DNA of 64,000 nucleotides from contig NZ_JANL01000036.1 in NCBI RefSeq assembly GCF_000585255.1, positions 36,057 through 100,056 of the forward strand, read 5' to 3'. A program made the translations under genes and the position numbers. The notes beneath the pieces are model-generated. The model was not told the origin of the DNA. It ran no database searches and saw only the letters and a list, made by a program, of their open reading frames with translations. Each line of letters opens with the position of its first letter. The first letter of the stretch is position 1. The DNA comes from Alkalibacterium sp. AK22 (GTDB lineage: Bacteria > Bacillota > Bacilli > Lactobacillales > Carnobacteriaceae_A). This document shows positions 54,371-63,950 of the stretch, piece by piece.

Positions 54371-57355
54371 TTAATCCTGAGTTTTCAATGCTTCGACCAT
54401 ATCTACCCGCTTCAGCTTGAAATGCATAACGACCATCACTAGGCTGGAAAAAAAGAACATCAGCAGAAAGGCATAAATGTAACTGGAAATAGAGATTTGA
54501 CGGGCAAACCGCATAATGTCAATTTCTGCTGTCTGCAAGACAAAGCCGTGCATGATATATCCGAGTAAAAAGCCAGCTAGGATTCCCATGATCGTCAGCA
54601 CAAAATTTTCACGGTATACATATAAGGTGACTTCCCTGTCAAAGAAGCCCAGTACTTTGATTGTAGACAGTTCACGGATCCGCTCTGAAACATTGATGTT
54701 CGTCAGATTATAAAGGACGACAAACGCTAAGGATGCCGCTGAAAAAATCAGGACAACAGTCACGACATCCAGACTGTCCATGGAATCCTGAAAGGCAGAT
54801 CGGATCGATGCCGCAAAAATAACGCCTTGGACAGCTTCTTCTCCTGTGAGTTCCTGACCCAACTGGTCTTCATCCACTAGCTCTGTATCGTACCTCAGCA
54901 AGCGGCTGTTCGGTTCTGCACTTTCCCCGACCGCTGCTTCAAAAGCTTCGGGAGAAAGGTATACATAATGCTGCACATAATGCTCGACGACAGCACTGAC
55001 TTCGACTTCAAAAGCATCCAGGTCATTGACTTCCACTGTAATCGTATCACCTTGCTCACTTCCCAGCAGTTCAGCCAGTTTGTCAGTAATAACCGCGCCT
55101 TCCGCAGGCAGTTCGATAATCTCATCAGGATAACTTAGACTTCTTAAAGCAACGAACTCACCAATCCTGCTCTCATCTGAAGGACTCATTACATTAATGT
55201 CCTGGTCAGAGTCAGACGCAGTAGCTGTCCCATTCTCCAGTCGAACTGGCAATTCCCCTTCAAGCCCTTCTGTTTCCTGCAGGGTTTCTTCATATCGGGC
55301 AAACTGTTCCTCGCTAGCATTAGGATTTTCTGACACAATGGCCTGGTAAAGGTTAATTTCACCGAACTGGATATCGCCTATATCTGCTATCGAATCTGAC
55401 AGTCCATAACCTGTTAGAAGTAAGGCTGTCCCGCCTGCCACACCAAACAACGTCATCAGCATGCGCCGTTTGTAACGGAACAAATTTCTTGATGCGACCT
55501 TTTGAGTAAACGTAAACCGATTCCAGATGAAGGGCATGTACTCTAGAAAAATTCGTTTCCCTTTCTTTGGTGCTTTAGGTAAAAGTAAAATCGAAGGATT
55601 GCTTCTCAAAGAGAGGCGAACAGAAATCAGTGTAGACAAGCCCGTTGCCAGCAAAGCCCCAACCAGTGAAATGATCGCATAGCTCCAGAAAAACTGAGTC
55701 TGAGCCTGAGGCAGATTATACAAAGAACTGTACGCATCCATAACGACCCTTGGAAAAAGCCAGTATCCCAGAAAAAGCCCAGTCACAGCCCCCGATACTG
55801 TTGCTAAAAAGGCATACACAAAATATTTCATAGCAATGACCAGGTTGCCGTAACCCAGGGCCTTCAATGTTCCAATCTGATTGCGTTCTTCATCCACCAT
55901 ACGTGTCATCGTAGTCAGCGAAATCAGTGCAGCCAATAGAAAGAAGAAGACAGGAAATATTTGTGCAATGGCTCCAATACGTTCTGCATTGTCTTCAAAC
56001 TCCTCATAACCTTGGAAAGCTGTGCGGTCTTCAAAAAAGTAATCCGGTTCTTCAAGATCAGCAAGATCCAGTTCTGCTTCAGTTAAATCGGCTTCCGCTG
56101 CTTCTATTTCGGCTTCAGCCTCCGCTTGTTCCTGCTCAAATTCTGCTCTTCCCTGCTCATACTCAGTCTCCGCTTCCTCAAGTTCCGCCCTCGCTGCTTC
56201 GAGTGCACGTTGACCTTCGGCTATCTCCTGATCCAGCTCAGCTTCGGCTGTCTCAAGCTGACTAAGCGCAGACTGAATCTGATTCCGCTGAGCATTGAGT
56301 TCAGCTGAAGCCTGAGGGTCATCAGCCCCGGCAGCTTCCAACTGCCCAATCGCTCCCTCAACTTCAGTTTGAGCTGCCAGTAATTCTGAGCGCTGACTAT
56401 TAATCTGCTGCCTTGCGTCTCTCTCCTGTGTTTCAAGCTCAATTAAGCCTGTCTCATATTCCGCCTGACCTGTATCCAGCTCAGCTCTGGCCTGTTCAAG
56501 CTCTTCTTCGGCATCCAGGAGTGCTTGCCGTGCTTCTTCAATTTCATCGTAACCCTCTTGAATCTCCAGATCGATTTCTGTAACCAATGCGTCAAAGCGC
56601 TCAGAAGGTCGATCTGCCAGCAGCCCTTCTGCTTCATCAAGACGCTGCATAATATACGCTTCGTATTCAGGAGAAAAAGAAGCAAAATTGCGCGCATTCT
56701 CAAAAGATAAAAATGCATCCGTATAGACATCCAGATTAAAAGCCTCTTGTGGTACCATGGAAAAACCATTAAGCGTTCCGGTCCCGACCTGTGTGGATCC
56801 CCTCTGTCCCCGTTCAATATAGCGGGGATGATTGATAAACCCAACAACCTCAAATGCGGTGTAATGGAAAGCATCTTCAAAAGCATCTGGGGTTCCGGTT
56901 TCAATCATCACAGTGTCCCCGATAGTATACTCTTCCAAATAAGCTGTTGTGTGGTCAAGTAGAATTTCGTCCGATGCCTCCGGCAACCTTCCTTCCACCA
57001 GAGCAGGGCGGTCCATGCTCTGATCATCACCATGCAATGCATACACTTTTGAAGATAGCGCTGTTTCTGCAAAGATTACATCTTGACTGTAAGTAGCCTT
57101 GACTTCTGTCTGATCCATCGTTTCCAGCAGATCTATATCTCCATCTTCAAGGCCCATAGTAGAAAAAATATGCGCATCACTCAGCTGTAGATCCGTAAAA
57201 TAATCATCTGCCGTCATGACCATTACCGGTCCAGTCGCACTCAAGCCAGCAAAAAAAGCGACGCCAATCAGAATGATCGCAAAAATTGAGATAAAGCGCG
57301 TTTTGGTCCGGCTGATTTCTCTGAATGTATCTTTTATTAATGACCGGTATTTCAT
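54371..57355 (-). CDS. FtsX-family ABC transporter permease with a long coiled coil
   Basis: A 994-residue permease. One helix near residue 24 is followed by a large extracytoplasmic region, a glutamate-rich coiled coil of about 170 residues (approximately 255-425), then three helices near 475-600, a second extracellular domain (about 650-850) and three more helices near the C-terminus. This is the layout of MacB/YknZ-like FtsX proteins with a coiled-coil extension. AGAGGACAG precedes the ATG. It follows the ATPase gene by 28 bases. Likely an efflux or lipoprotein-type exporter, substrate unknown. Confidence 0.88.
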   Translation of the reverse strand: MKYRSLIKDTFREISRTKTRFISIFAIILIGVAFFAGLSATGPVMVMTADDYFTDLQLSDAHIFSTMGLEDGDIDLLETMDQTEVKATYSQDVIFAETALSSKVYALHGDDQSMDRPALVEGRLPEASDEILLDHTTAYLEEYTIGDTVMIETGTPDAFEDAFHYTAFEVVGFINHPRYIERGQRGSTQVGTGTLNGFSMVPQEAFNLDVYTDAFLSFENARNFASFSPEYEAYIMQRLDEAEGLLADRPSERFDALVTEIDLEIQEGYDEIEEARQALLDAEEELEQARAELDTGQAEYETGLIELETQERDARQQINSQRSELLAAQTEVEGAIGQLEAAGADDPQASAELNAQRNQIQSALSQLETAEAELDQEIAEGQRALEAARAELEEAETEYEQGRAEFEQEQAEAEAEIEAAEADLTEAELDLADLEEPDYFFEDRTAFQGYEEFEDNAERIGAIAQIFPVFFFLLAALISLTTMTRMVDEERNQIGTLKALGYGNLVIAMKYFVYAFLATVSGAVTGLFLGYWLFPRVVMDAYSSLYNLPQAQTQFFWSYAIISLVGALLATGLSTLISVRLSLRSNPSILLLPKAPKKGKRIFLEYMPFIWNRFTFTQKVASRNLFRYKRRMLMTLFGVAGGTALLLTGYGLSDSIADIGDIQFGEINLYQAIVSENPNASEEQFARYEETLQETEGLEGELPVRLENGTATASDSDQDINVMSPSDESRIGEFVALRSLSYPDEIIELPAEGAVITDKLAELLGSEQGDTITVEVNDLDAFEVEVSAVVEHYVQHYVYLSPEAFEAAVGESAEPNSRLLRYDTELVDEDQLGQELTGEEAVQGVIFAASIRSAFQDSMDSLDVVTVVLIFSAASLAFVVLYNLTNINVSERIRELSTIKVLGFFDREVTLYVYRENFVLTIMGILAGFLLGYIMHGFVLQTAEIDIMRFARQISISSYIYAFLLMFFFSSLVMVVMHFKLKRVDMVEALKTQD

Positions 57356-57383
57356 AAGCTGTCCTCTTTTCTATTCACTGCTG

Positions 57384-58088
57384 TCACCATTCGATTCGCT
57401 CCACGGGGAGTGGGTGCTCGTTGATTGTAACTTTTCTGACTTTGGCATTGTTGATGTCTATCACTCGATCAGCCATCGGAGCAATTGCCCGGTTGTGTGT
57501 GATTACAACAACTGTAGCTCCGAATTCATCTTTTGAACGACTTAGAAGATCCAGAACTTTTTTTCCCGTCTCATAATCTAAAGCTCCAGTCGGTTCGTCA
57601 CACAAGAGGAGCTTGGGCTGCTTAGCCAGAGCCCGGGCAATAGCCACCCGTTGTTGTTCTCCTCCTGAGAGCTGAGCCGGGAAGTTATCCATACGGTCTT
57701 TCAGACCTACACTTACCAGTATCTCCTCGGCATCCAGAGCATCCGGAGAAATTTCAGCTGCCAGTTCAACATTTTCTTTTGCTGTCAGATTGGGAATCAG
57801 GTTGTAGTTTTGAAACACAAAACCGACGTCATTGCGTCTGTATTCAGTCAGCTGCTTCTCACTGAAACCGACAATATCTACACCATCAATAACCACTTCT
57901 CCTCCATCAGCCGCATCCATCCCGCCTAATATATTTAACACAGTAGTCTTTCCTGCCCCACTGGGACCAACAATTACTGCAAATTCCTGTTTTTGAATAT
58001 CAAAGGTAATGTTGTCGTTGGCAATCACCTCCATTTCCCCTGATTTGTATTTTTTCACTTCATCCTTAACCCTAATATAAGCCGTCAT
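57384..58088 (-). CDS. ABC transporter ATP-binding protein
   Basis: A 234-residue ATPase of the LolD/MacB type. Walker [10 protein letters not shown]-loop VFQNYNLIP, signature LSGGEQQR, Walker [13 protein letters not shown] and switch His (VVVITHN) are all intact. AGAGGATG precedes the ATG. It forms a pair with the FtsX-type permease downstream. No membrane-fusion gene is visible nearby. Confidence 0.95.
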   Translation of the reverse strand: MTAYIRVKDEVKKYKSGEMEVIANDNITFDIQKQEFAVIVGPSGAGKTTVLNILGGMDAADGGEVVIDGVDIVGFSEKQLTEYRRNDVGFVFQNYNLIPNLTAKENVELAAEISPDALDAEEILVSVGLKDRMDNFPAQLSGGEQQRVAIARALAKQPKLLLCDEPTGALDYETGKKVLDLLSRSKDEFGATVVVITHNRAIAPMADRVIDINNAKVRKVTINEHPLPVERIEW

Positions 58089-58196
58089 ACGTCTTCATCC
58101 TCTCTAAGCTACTCAGTTTATTTTATCACATATTTAAAGGATTATAGGTCCCGGTTACATGATGGACTGGTAATCTTCATGCTTTACACATATCTT

Positions 58197-58240
58197 AAAA
58201 AGGCCGGGCCACTTCCATAATAGAAGTGGTCCGGCTTTTA
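58197..58240 (-). terminator. terminator of the RlmI-like gene
   Basis: AAGGCCGGGCCACTTC pairs with GAAGTGGTCCGGCTTT around seven bases, with T on the minus strand. Strong. Confidence 0.93.
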
Positions 58241-58255
58241 ATCATAAAGTTGAAA

Positions 58256-59434
58256 TCAACTGGTACGTTCGAGCACGAAAACTTTAAGATAGTGACCTTC
58301 AGGATACTCAGCACTGACAGCAAAGTCCTCCGGCAGTCCCTGTTCATCCATCAGATAAGCATCTACTCCCAGTTCCTCTAGGCCTTCATTGACCTTATCA
58401 AAAAAGTCATCTCTGCTTACAGTCCATGCATTAGTCGACGTAATCAGTACACCGTCTTTGGACAGTACCTGGATTGCATCCTTAACAAGTTCAGTGTAAT
58501 CCTTTTCTACACTGAATGTCCGTTTTTTTGTTCGCGCAAAGGTTGGCGGATCGAGCACAATCAAGTCAAAACGTAGCTGATGCTTCTTCGCATAGTCAAA
58601 GTAGTCAAATACATCCATGACTCTTATTTCATGACCTTCAGGATCCAGTCCATTGACTTCAAACTGTTCTCTCGTGCGTTCTTTGCTGCGGTTGGCTACA
58701 TCAACATTGACCGTCTTCGATGCGCCGCCCATTGCTGCCGCAACCGAAAACGCACCAGTATAACTGAAAGCATTCAGTACCTTTCGTCCAAGTCCCCACT
58801 CTTCCATGATCTTGCGTCTGACATTCCGCTGATCCAGGAAAATACCGGTCATCCACCCTTCATTCAGGTATACATTGTATCGGATCCCATTCTCAAGTAC
58901 CGCGAGTGGTTCGGAGGCCTCTAGCCCCTCAACAAACTGCGTCTTAATCGGCGCATTGGGATAGCGGAGCTTTTCGTAAATGCCTTTAAAATCGGGAACC
59001 GCTACTCTGAATGCTTGAAGGATAAGATCTTTATGCTTATAGATGCCTTCACTGTACCAAGTGAAGACATAGTATCCTTCATAGTAATCAATCGTCAGCC
59101 CGCCGACTCCATCTCCTTCACCATTGAAAAAACGGAAAGCCGTTGTCTGATCATCAGCATAAAAAGCTGTTCGTTTCTGACGAGCCAAGCGAAACTGTCG
59201 GTCAAAAAATTTAGCATCCAGTTGATCTGTCTCGTCCAGAGACAGAACCCATCCTGCTGTTTTCTTTTCGGTGCCGATATATCCCAGGCCGACGAATGTA
59301 TGGGAGCTGTCTACTAGCTTTACAAAATCACCTTCCTCAGCTTCACCCTTGCGCTGAAAATCATAGTCCTCCAGTGCCGGATACCCTTTTCTGATACGAT
59401 CAGCAGCCAGTTTTCTTACTTCTAACTTTTTCAT
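58256..59434 (-). CDS. class I rRNA methyltransferase, RlmI-like
   Basis: A 392-residue SAM-dependent enzyme. A PUA-like N-terminus (residues about 1-75, HTFVGLGYIG) precedes the Rossmann domain with NAFSYTGAFSVAAA and VLDPPTFART, typical of the RlmI (m5C1962, 23S) family. AAAAGGGG precedes the ATG. Firmicute members of this family are often called YwbD. It is monocistronic. The precise target nucleotide is inferred from E. coli RlmI. Confidence 0.88.
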   Translation of the reverse strand: MKKLEVRKLAADRIRKGYPALEDYDFQRKGEAEEGDFVKLVDSSHTFVGLGYIGTEKKTAGWVLSLDETDQLDAKFFDRQFRLARQKRTAFYADDQTTAFRFFNGEGDGVGGLTIDYYEGYYVFTWYSEGIYKHKDLILQAFRVAVPDFKGIYEKLRYPNAPIKTQFVEGLEASEPLAVLENGIRYNVYLNEGWMTGIFLDQRNVRRKIMEEWGLGRKVLNAFSYTGAFSVAAAMGGASKTVNVDVANRSKERTREQFEVNGLDPEGHEIRVMDVFDYFDYAKKHQLRFDLIVLDPPTFARTKKRTFSVEKDYTELVKDAIQVLSKDGVLITSTNAWTVSRDDFFDKVNEGLEELGVDAYLMDEQGLPEDFAVSAEYPEGHYLKVFVLERTS

Positions 59435-59511
59435 AATTGACCCCTTTTTTCTGTTTGTCTTAGATGTCTCGATTCAATTATATCACATATCTTCCCTTAT
59501 ATTCAGAATAC

Positions 59512-59538
59512 AAAAAGGACCGGTCTCTGACCGGCCCC
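59512..59538 (-). terminator. terminator of the two-component operon
   Basis: GGGCCGGTC pairs with GACCGGTCC, followed by TTTTTG on the minus strand. Confidence 0.93.
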
Positions 59539-59592
59539 CTCTCTATTGATCTGTCTTGTTTTTCAACCCTTAAGCTAAGACAGCCTTTAAAA

Positions 59593-61005
59593 CTAAACCG
59601 GCTTTTTAGGAAAGGTGATAGTGAAGGTTGTCCCCTTATCCAGTTCACTAAACACTTCAATCTGTGCTCCATGCTGCTCAACGAGTTGATGGACAATAGA
59701 CAGTCCCAGGCCAGATTCTCCATAGGCAGTGTTCGTCCGGGAAGCATCCGCTTTATAGTAGCGATCCCAAATATTCTTTATTTGTTCAGCGCTCATCCCA
59801 ATGCCATTATCTCTGACTATAATCTGCGTGCCATCTGCTTTTTCTTCACCATCAACCTCGATAAGCCCATCTTTAGTGAACTGAATCGCATTTTTTATCA
59901 AGTTGACCAGAATCTGCTTAAAACGGTCATAGTCAGCATATACATAAAGGCCATCCATAGAATGAACCCTTAGCTTATTTCCGGACTCTTCAGCAATACT
60001 GCGCATCTGATCCTGTATTTCAACAAGAATTTCTGAAACCGGCAAGTCATGCTTGTTCAAAACAATACGATTAGATCGGATATTTTCATAATCCAGATTT
60101 TCATTGACCAGCCGTATCAGCCGCTTAGTTTCCTTTCGCATAAGTTTAATACTTCTTAGTCTCTGCGATTCCGGAATCACGTCATACTCGAGGCCTTCAA
60201 GCAAGCCGTTAATTGTGGTCAACGGTGTACGCATTTCATGTGCAGCGTCCTGCATAAATGTTTTTCGTCGTTCTTCTTGGCGGTTGACTTCCTCCTGGGA
60301 ATATCTTAAGGCTGTCACCATACGATTGAAATCCCTGGAAAGATAGTCTATTTCATCACGTTCCTTATGATCGAGCTGAATGCTGTACTCGCCCTCTGCT
60401 ACTTTGTGGGCAGCCTTTCTCAGCCTGTTTACCCGACCAACCTGGTAACGAGCGAAAACAAAGCTCATCAGCACAGCCAGTATGGTAGAAATAAGAAAAG
60501 CACTTGCAAGATTGGCTTTTAACTCTTCCATCTGCTGATCGATATGGCTGACCGGTGCACTTACTGTGACAAAGCCTTGAAATTCATTTTCTTGTTCATT
60601 AAAAAAAGGCGCATAAATCAGGGCTGTTTCTCTTGGATTTCCGAGCATATCCTCCTGATTAGTCGTCAGGGCCACCCGTTCTCCTGCTTGCAGACGTTCA
60701 ATATGCTCTGGAACCAGCCTTGCCCGTACGTCAGAAGGTAAAAGCGGATAAGTCAGTGTTCCTTCCTCATCAAAAATGAAGAAGGAGACATCCTGTTCAT
60801 ACAGAAGCCTTTGAATCACGTCCAACTCATTATTTTCCAGTTCCATTTCAGTAATTGAATCGGCATAACGGTAGAGCCGATCTTCGATACTCCGGACAGC
60901 TGTGTTTCTGCCGAAGTGTACTAGCGATAAGACCGAAACACTCATCAAAACAATGATTACAGCAAGAAAGCCTAAAAACTGCTGATAAAAATAAGGCAGC
61001 TTCAT
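59593..61005 (-). CDS. sensor histidine kinase
   Basis: A 470-residue kinase. Two transmembrane segments (residues about 8-28 and 160-182) flank an extracytoplasmic sensor with an acid-rich loop. HAMP spans about 183-235, HisKA with His in QDAAHEMRTPLTT (about 246-255), and the ATP domain with N (LVNLIKNAIQFT), G1 (VRDNGIGM) and G2 (GLGLSIV) boxes. The start at MKLPYFYQQF is preferred by homology of the N-terminal block. The frame overlaps the regulator gene if an earlier ATG is used. Signal unknown. Operon with the OmpR regulator upstream. Confidence 0.93.
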   Translation of the reverse strand: MKLPYFYQQFLGFLAVIIVLMSVSVLSLVHFGRNTAVRSIEDRLYRYADSITEMELENNELDVIQRLLYEQDVSFFIFDEEGTLTYPLLPSDVRARLVPEHIERLQAGERVALTTNQEDMLGNPRETALIYAPFFNEQENEFQGFVTVSAPVSHIDQQMEELKANLASAFLISTILAVLMSFVFARYQVGRVNRLRKAAHKVAEGEYSIQLDHKERDEIDYLSRDFNRMVTALRYSQEEVNRQEERRKTFMQDAAHEMRTPLTTINGLLEGLEYDVIPESQRLRSIKLMRKETKRLIRLVNENLDYENIRSNRIVLNKHDLPVSEILVEIQDQMRSIAEESGNKLRVHSMDGLYVYADYDRFKQILVNLIKNAIQFTKDGLIEVDGEEKADGTQIIVRDNGIGMSAEQIKNIWDRYYKADASRTNTAYGESGLGLSIVHQLVEQHGAQIEVFSELDKGTTFTITFPKKPV

Positions 61006-61006
61006 T

Positions 61007-61717
61007 TTAATCGATCGATCCTGTGTCATCAAATTTGTAACCTACTCCCCATACAGTTTGAATAACCTGAGGACCATTTTCAGATAATTTCTGCCTTAGT
61101 TTCTTTATGTGCGCATCCACTGTACGCTCATCTCCAAAGTACTCATAATCCCAGACGAGTTGAAGCAGCTGCTCTCTGGAAAATACCCTTCTTGGACTAT
61201 TAGAGAGAGTATAGAGGAGATCAAACTCTTTAGGCGTCAGGTTCTTCAATTCTTTGTCGTAAAGAATGACTTCACGGGTATTCCGGTCCATTTTAAGATG
61301 TTCCGTTTCAATTTCATAATCTGCTGTATCTGACCCTTCTTGCTTGATTTTCACACGTCTGATCAGTGATTTGATACGGGCAATCAGCGTTAGCGGACTA
61401 AATGGCTTAGTCACATAATCATCCGCTCCAACTTCTAGACCGATCACTTCATCACTTTCTGTATCTTTCGCTGTCAGCATAATGATGGGAACAGACTCAG
61501 ACCCCTTACGTATCTCTTTACATATCGTAATGCCATCCAGGCCGGGAAGCATGATGTCCAAAACCACCAAGTCGAACTGTTCCGGATCTTTCTGATATAA
61601 ATCCAATCCCTCCTGACCATTATGAACAAATGTTGCCTGCCATTCTTCTTTCAGGAAAAACATTTCAATCATTTCACAAACGGATTCATTATCTTCGATC
61701 ATCAGTATATGCATCAT
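61007..61717 (-). CDS. OmpR/PhoB-family response regulator
   Basis: A 236-residue regulator. The receiver has the acid pair IEDN, the phosphoacceptor in VVLDIMLPG (Asp53-54 region), the Thr in MLTAKD and Lys in YVTKPFSP. The winged helix follows (residues about 130-232, LTPKEFDLLYTL, RTVDAHIKKLRQKL and VWGVGYKF). AGAAGGATT precedes the ATG; on the minus strand a TATACT -10 lies near 61750. It precedes the kinase gene with a short overlap or a one-base gap. Target genes not known. Confidence 0.95.
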   Translation of the reverse strand: MMHILMIEDNESVCEMIEMFFLKEEWQATFVHNGQEGLDLYQKDPEQFDLVVLDIMLPGLDGITICKEIRKGSESVPIIMLTAKDTESDEVIGLEVGADDYVTKPFSPLTLIARIKSLIRRVKIKQEGSDTADYEIETEHLKMDRNTREVILYDKELKNLTPKEFDLLYTLSNSPRRVFSREQLLQLVWDYEYFGDERTVDAHIKKLRQKLSENGPQVIQTVWGVGYKFDDTGSID

Positions 61718-61914
61718 AATCCTTCTTTCCGCTTTTCATATTAATGATAGTATACCGACTATAGTTGAATTTTCTGTGTAAATCAATGAAATAATCACGA
61801 ATAAATGCAGGCTTTTCTCCATTTTAAATATCTGACTGCTCGTACCGCAGCAGACTGCCTCTTATTTTATGTACGGGGCCCTGCTGCCCATTGACACAGG
61901 GATGCCCATCTGGT

Positions 61915-62259
61915 TCAACTCTGTTTAAAGCCCGATTTCTCTAGTGCTTTCTTTTGCAGAAATTCCAGTTCTTCCACAACCATCTCGACGACATATCTTG
62001 TTTCCTCCGCTTCCCTTTTATACGAACGGGACTGCATTTTTCCCGATAAGGCTATCAGATCTCCTTTAGAGCAGAATTCCTCAAGCAGTTCGGCCCGCTT
62101 ACCCCATGCCACAAATGGAATAAAATCTGCCTCCGCTGTTCCATCTTTTCGGAAAGAGCGTCTGACTGCCAATGTATTGTTCGTTACAAAACGTCCCTCT
62201 CCCAAATCCTTCAGTACCACATCTTTTGTCAGTCTGCCAATAAAGTCGACACTATTCAT
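61915..62259 (-). CDS. ssb: short single-stranded DNA-binding protein
   Basis: A 114-residue OB-fold protein. It starts MNSVDFIGRLTKDVVLKDL and keeps the binding core FIPFVAWGKRAELLEEFCSKGDLIALSGKMQSR. It lacks the acidic C-terminal partner tail of the long SSB, so it matches the short SsbB/YwpH form used in natural transformation in Bacillus. A GAGGGGTT site precedes the ATG. It lies on the same strand as the Mbl and EpuA-like genes. It is probably not the main replicative SSB. Confidence 0.88.
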   Translation of the reverse strand: MNSVDFIGRLTKDVVLKDLGEGRFVTNNTLAVRRSFRKDGTAEADFIPFVAWGKRAELLEEFCSKGDLIALSGKMQSRSYKREAEETRYVVEMVVEELEFLQKKALEKSGFKQS

Positions 62260-62342
62260 ATAAACCCCTCGCTTTTGCTTTTGTAGTGGAAAGTCTGCCT
62301 TTCCCTACTTATACATATTCCCCATCGAACCCTAAACTCACG

Positions 62343-62379
62343 AAAAAAAGACACTTATCGGAGGATAAGTGTCTTTTTC
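62343..62379 (-). terminator. terminator after the EpuA-like gene
   Basis: AAAAGACACTTATC pairs with GATAAGTGTCTTTT, followed by T on the minus strand. It overlaps the region just past the stop codon. Confidence 0.93.
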
Positions 62380-62384
62380 TCAAT

Positions 62385-62573
62385 TTAAAATATAAAGTCC
62401 AGAATATGCTGCCAGAGTTCCGGATTGAATACATCCATTGGTTCTCCTGCTCCACCAATGACACTGTATCCCAGCATTGCCCCTGCGATAAACGCTACCG
62501 CAATCAGTAAAAGAACGACTAGAATTTTCAAAATATAAAACGAAATATCTTTCAATATTGTTTTCCACGTCAT
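62385..62573 (-). CDS. EpuA-like small membrane protein
   Basis: A 62-residue protein of the EpuA type, often mislabelled as RNA polymerase subunit beta. One transmembrane helix (residues about 10-34) is followed by a conserved tail with GYSVIGGAGEPMDVFNPELWQHILDF. GGGGTG precedes the ATG; a longer frame begins with TTG. It sits 51 bases past the stop of mbl, a location common in Lactobacillales. Function unknown; an envelope role is possible given the neighbour. Confidence 0.85.
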   Translation of the reverse strand: MTWKTILKDISFYILKILVVLLLIAVAFIAGAMLGYSVIGGAGEPMDVFNPELWQHILDFIF

Positions 62574-62624
62574 CAGTGAGCACCCCAAATTATCACTATT
62601 CCAATTATCGGTTGTCAGCCAGCC

Positions 62625-63617
62625 TTAATAAAGCTTTTTACTTTTTTTCAGGTTTTCCAGCAACAGTCCAGTCCCCATAGCTACTGAATCCAATGGATCT
62701 TCCGCTTTGAATACAGGAACCTTAAGTTCTTCGGCAAAGAGCATTTCAATTCCATCAAGCATTGCTCCGCCTCCTGTAAGGATGATCCCACGATCAATAA
62801 TATCGGCTGACAGCTCGGGAGGTGTCTTTTCCAAAACAGATTTAGCTTGTTCCACCACCACGACCATAGATTCCTTAGTTGCTTCCATAACTTCCAAAGA
62901 AGTAATGGTGACCGTTCTCGGCAGACCAGTGACCATGTCACGGCCCCTTACATCCATCTGATCATTGCGGCCATTGTCAAAGATGACGCCAATTTCTTTT
63001 TTGATTGTTTCTGCCGTTCGCTCACCAATCAGCAGGTTATGCTTTTTCTTGACATACTGAGTGATGTCGTTATCAAGTGTATCACCGGCAATCTTAACGG
63101 ATGCACTCGTAACAATACCACCCATGGAGAGAACTGCAATGTCACTTGTTCCCCCTCCAATATCAATAACCATATTTCCGCTTGGCTGGAAAATATCCAT
63201 TCCAGCACCAATCGCTGCAACTTTAGGTTCTTCTTCAAGATAAACATTTTTGCCGCCGCTTTTTTCAGCCACTTCGATAATGGCTTTCTGTTCAATTGCT
63301 GTAATGTTGGTAGGACAACAGATCAGAATATTCGGTTTAGATAAAAATCCTTTAACATTCAATTTATCGATAAAATAGGTTAACATTGCTTCAGTAATGT
63401 CGAAGTCTGCAATAACTCCACCTTGAAGCGGACGGATGGCCTTAATGTTGCCTGGTGTCCGGCCGACCATCATATAGGCATCTTCACCAACAGCCAGGAC
63501 CTCATTGGTTTTGGTATCCAGAGCCACTACGGACGGTTCATTTAATACAATTCCCTTACCTTTAACATGTACAAGTACATTTGCTGTTCCTAAATCGATG
63601 CCAATATCTCTAGCCAT
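62625..63617 (-). CDS. mbl: MreB-like cell-shape protein (Mbl type)
   Basis: A 330-residue actin-fold protein. It begins ARDIGIDLGTANVLVHVKGKGIVLNEPSVVA as Mbl of B. subtilis does, and has the phosphate loops IDIGGGTSD and TGGGAMLDG. It forms membrane-bound filaments that orient lateral wall synthesis. AGAGGAGAC precedes the ATG. It leads the EpuA-like gene. No mreC/mreD genes follow, which fits the Mbl rather than the MreB locus. The DNA from 63618 to 64000 contains its promoter region and no gene. Confidence 0.95.
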   Translation of the reverse strand: MARDIGIDLGTANVLVHVKGKGIVLNEPSVVALDTKTNEVLAVGEDAYMMVGRTPGNIKAIRPLQGGVIADFDITEAMLTYFIDKLNVKGFLSKPNILICCPTNITAIEQKAIIEVAEKSGGKNVYLEEEPKVAAIGAGMDIFQPSGNMVIDIGGGTSDIAVLSMGGIVTSASVKIAGDTLDNDITQYVKKKHNLLIGERTAETIKKEIGVIFDNGRNDQMDVRGRDMVTGLPRTVTITSLEVMEATKESMVVVVEQAKSVLEKTPPELSADIIDRGIILTGGGAMLDGIEMLFAEELKVPVFKAEDPLDSVAMGTGLLLENLKKSKKLY

Positions 63618-63950
63618 CGTTTGTCTCCTCTCACCATTTCACTTCGTTTGTTCGTTACGAGATTCTGATTAAAAAAGATTTCACTCTATCCATGATACTT
63701 AAGATACAGATAAAGAGCAACCATTATTTTCGACAAAACACCTGTGTTTCAGCAAAAAAATAAAACAGTCATCAATTGGTCAAATCTGTCATCCAACAGC
63801 TTCATCGTCCCGATATAGTCTTGTAAATTTATACTTCAATCAGCAGTTGTCCAGCACAACCTGTAAAACAGTTTCTACAGCCAAACGTTATGGTATACTG
63901 TATTTTTCGTTGCTTCATGCATCAACTATCGGTTTGTAAGCATGTAAAAA

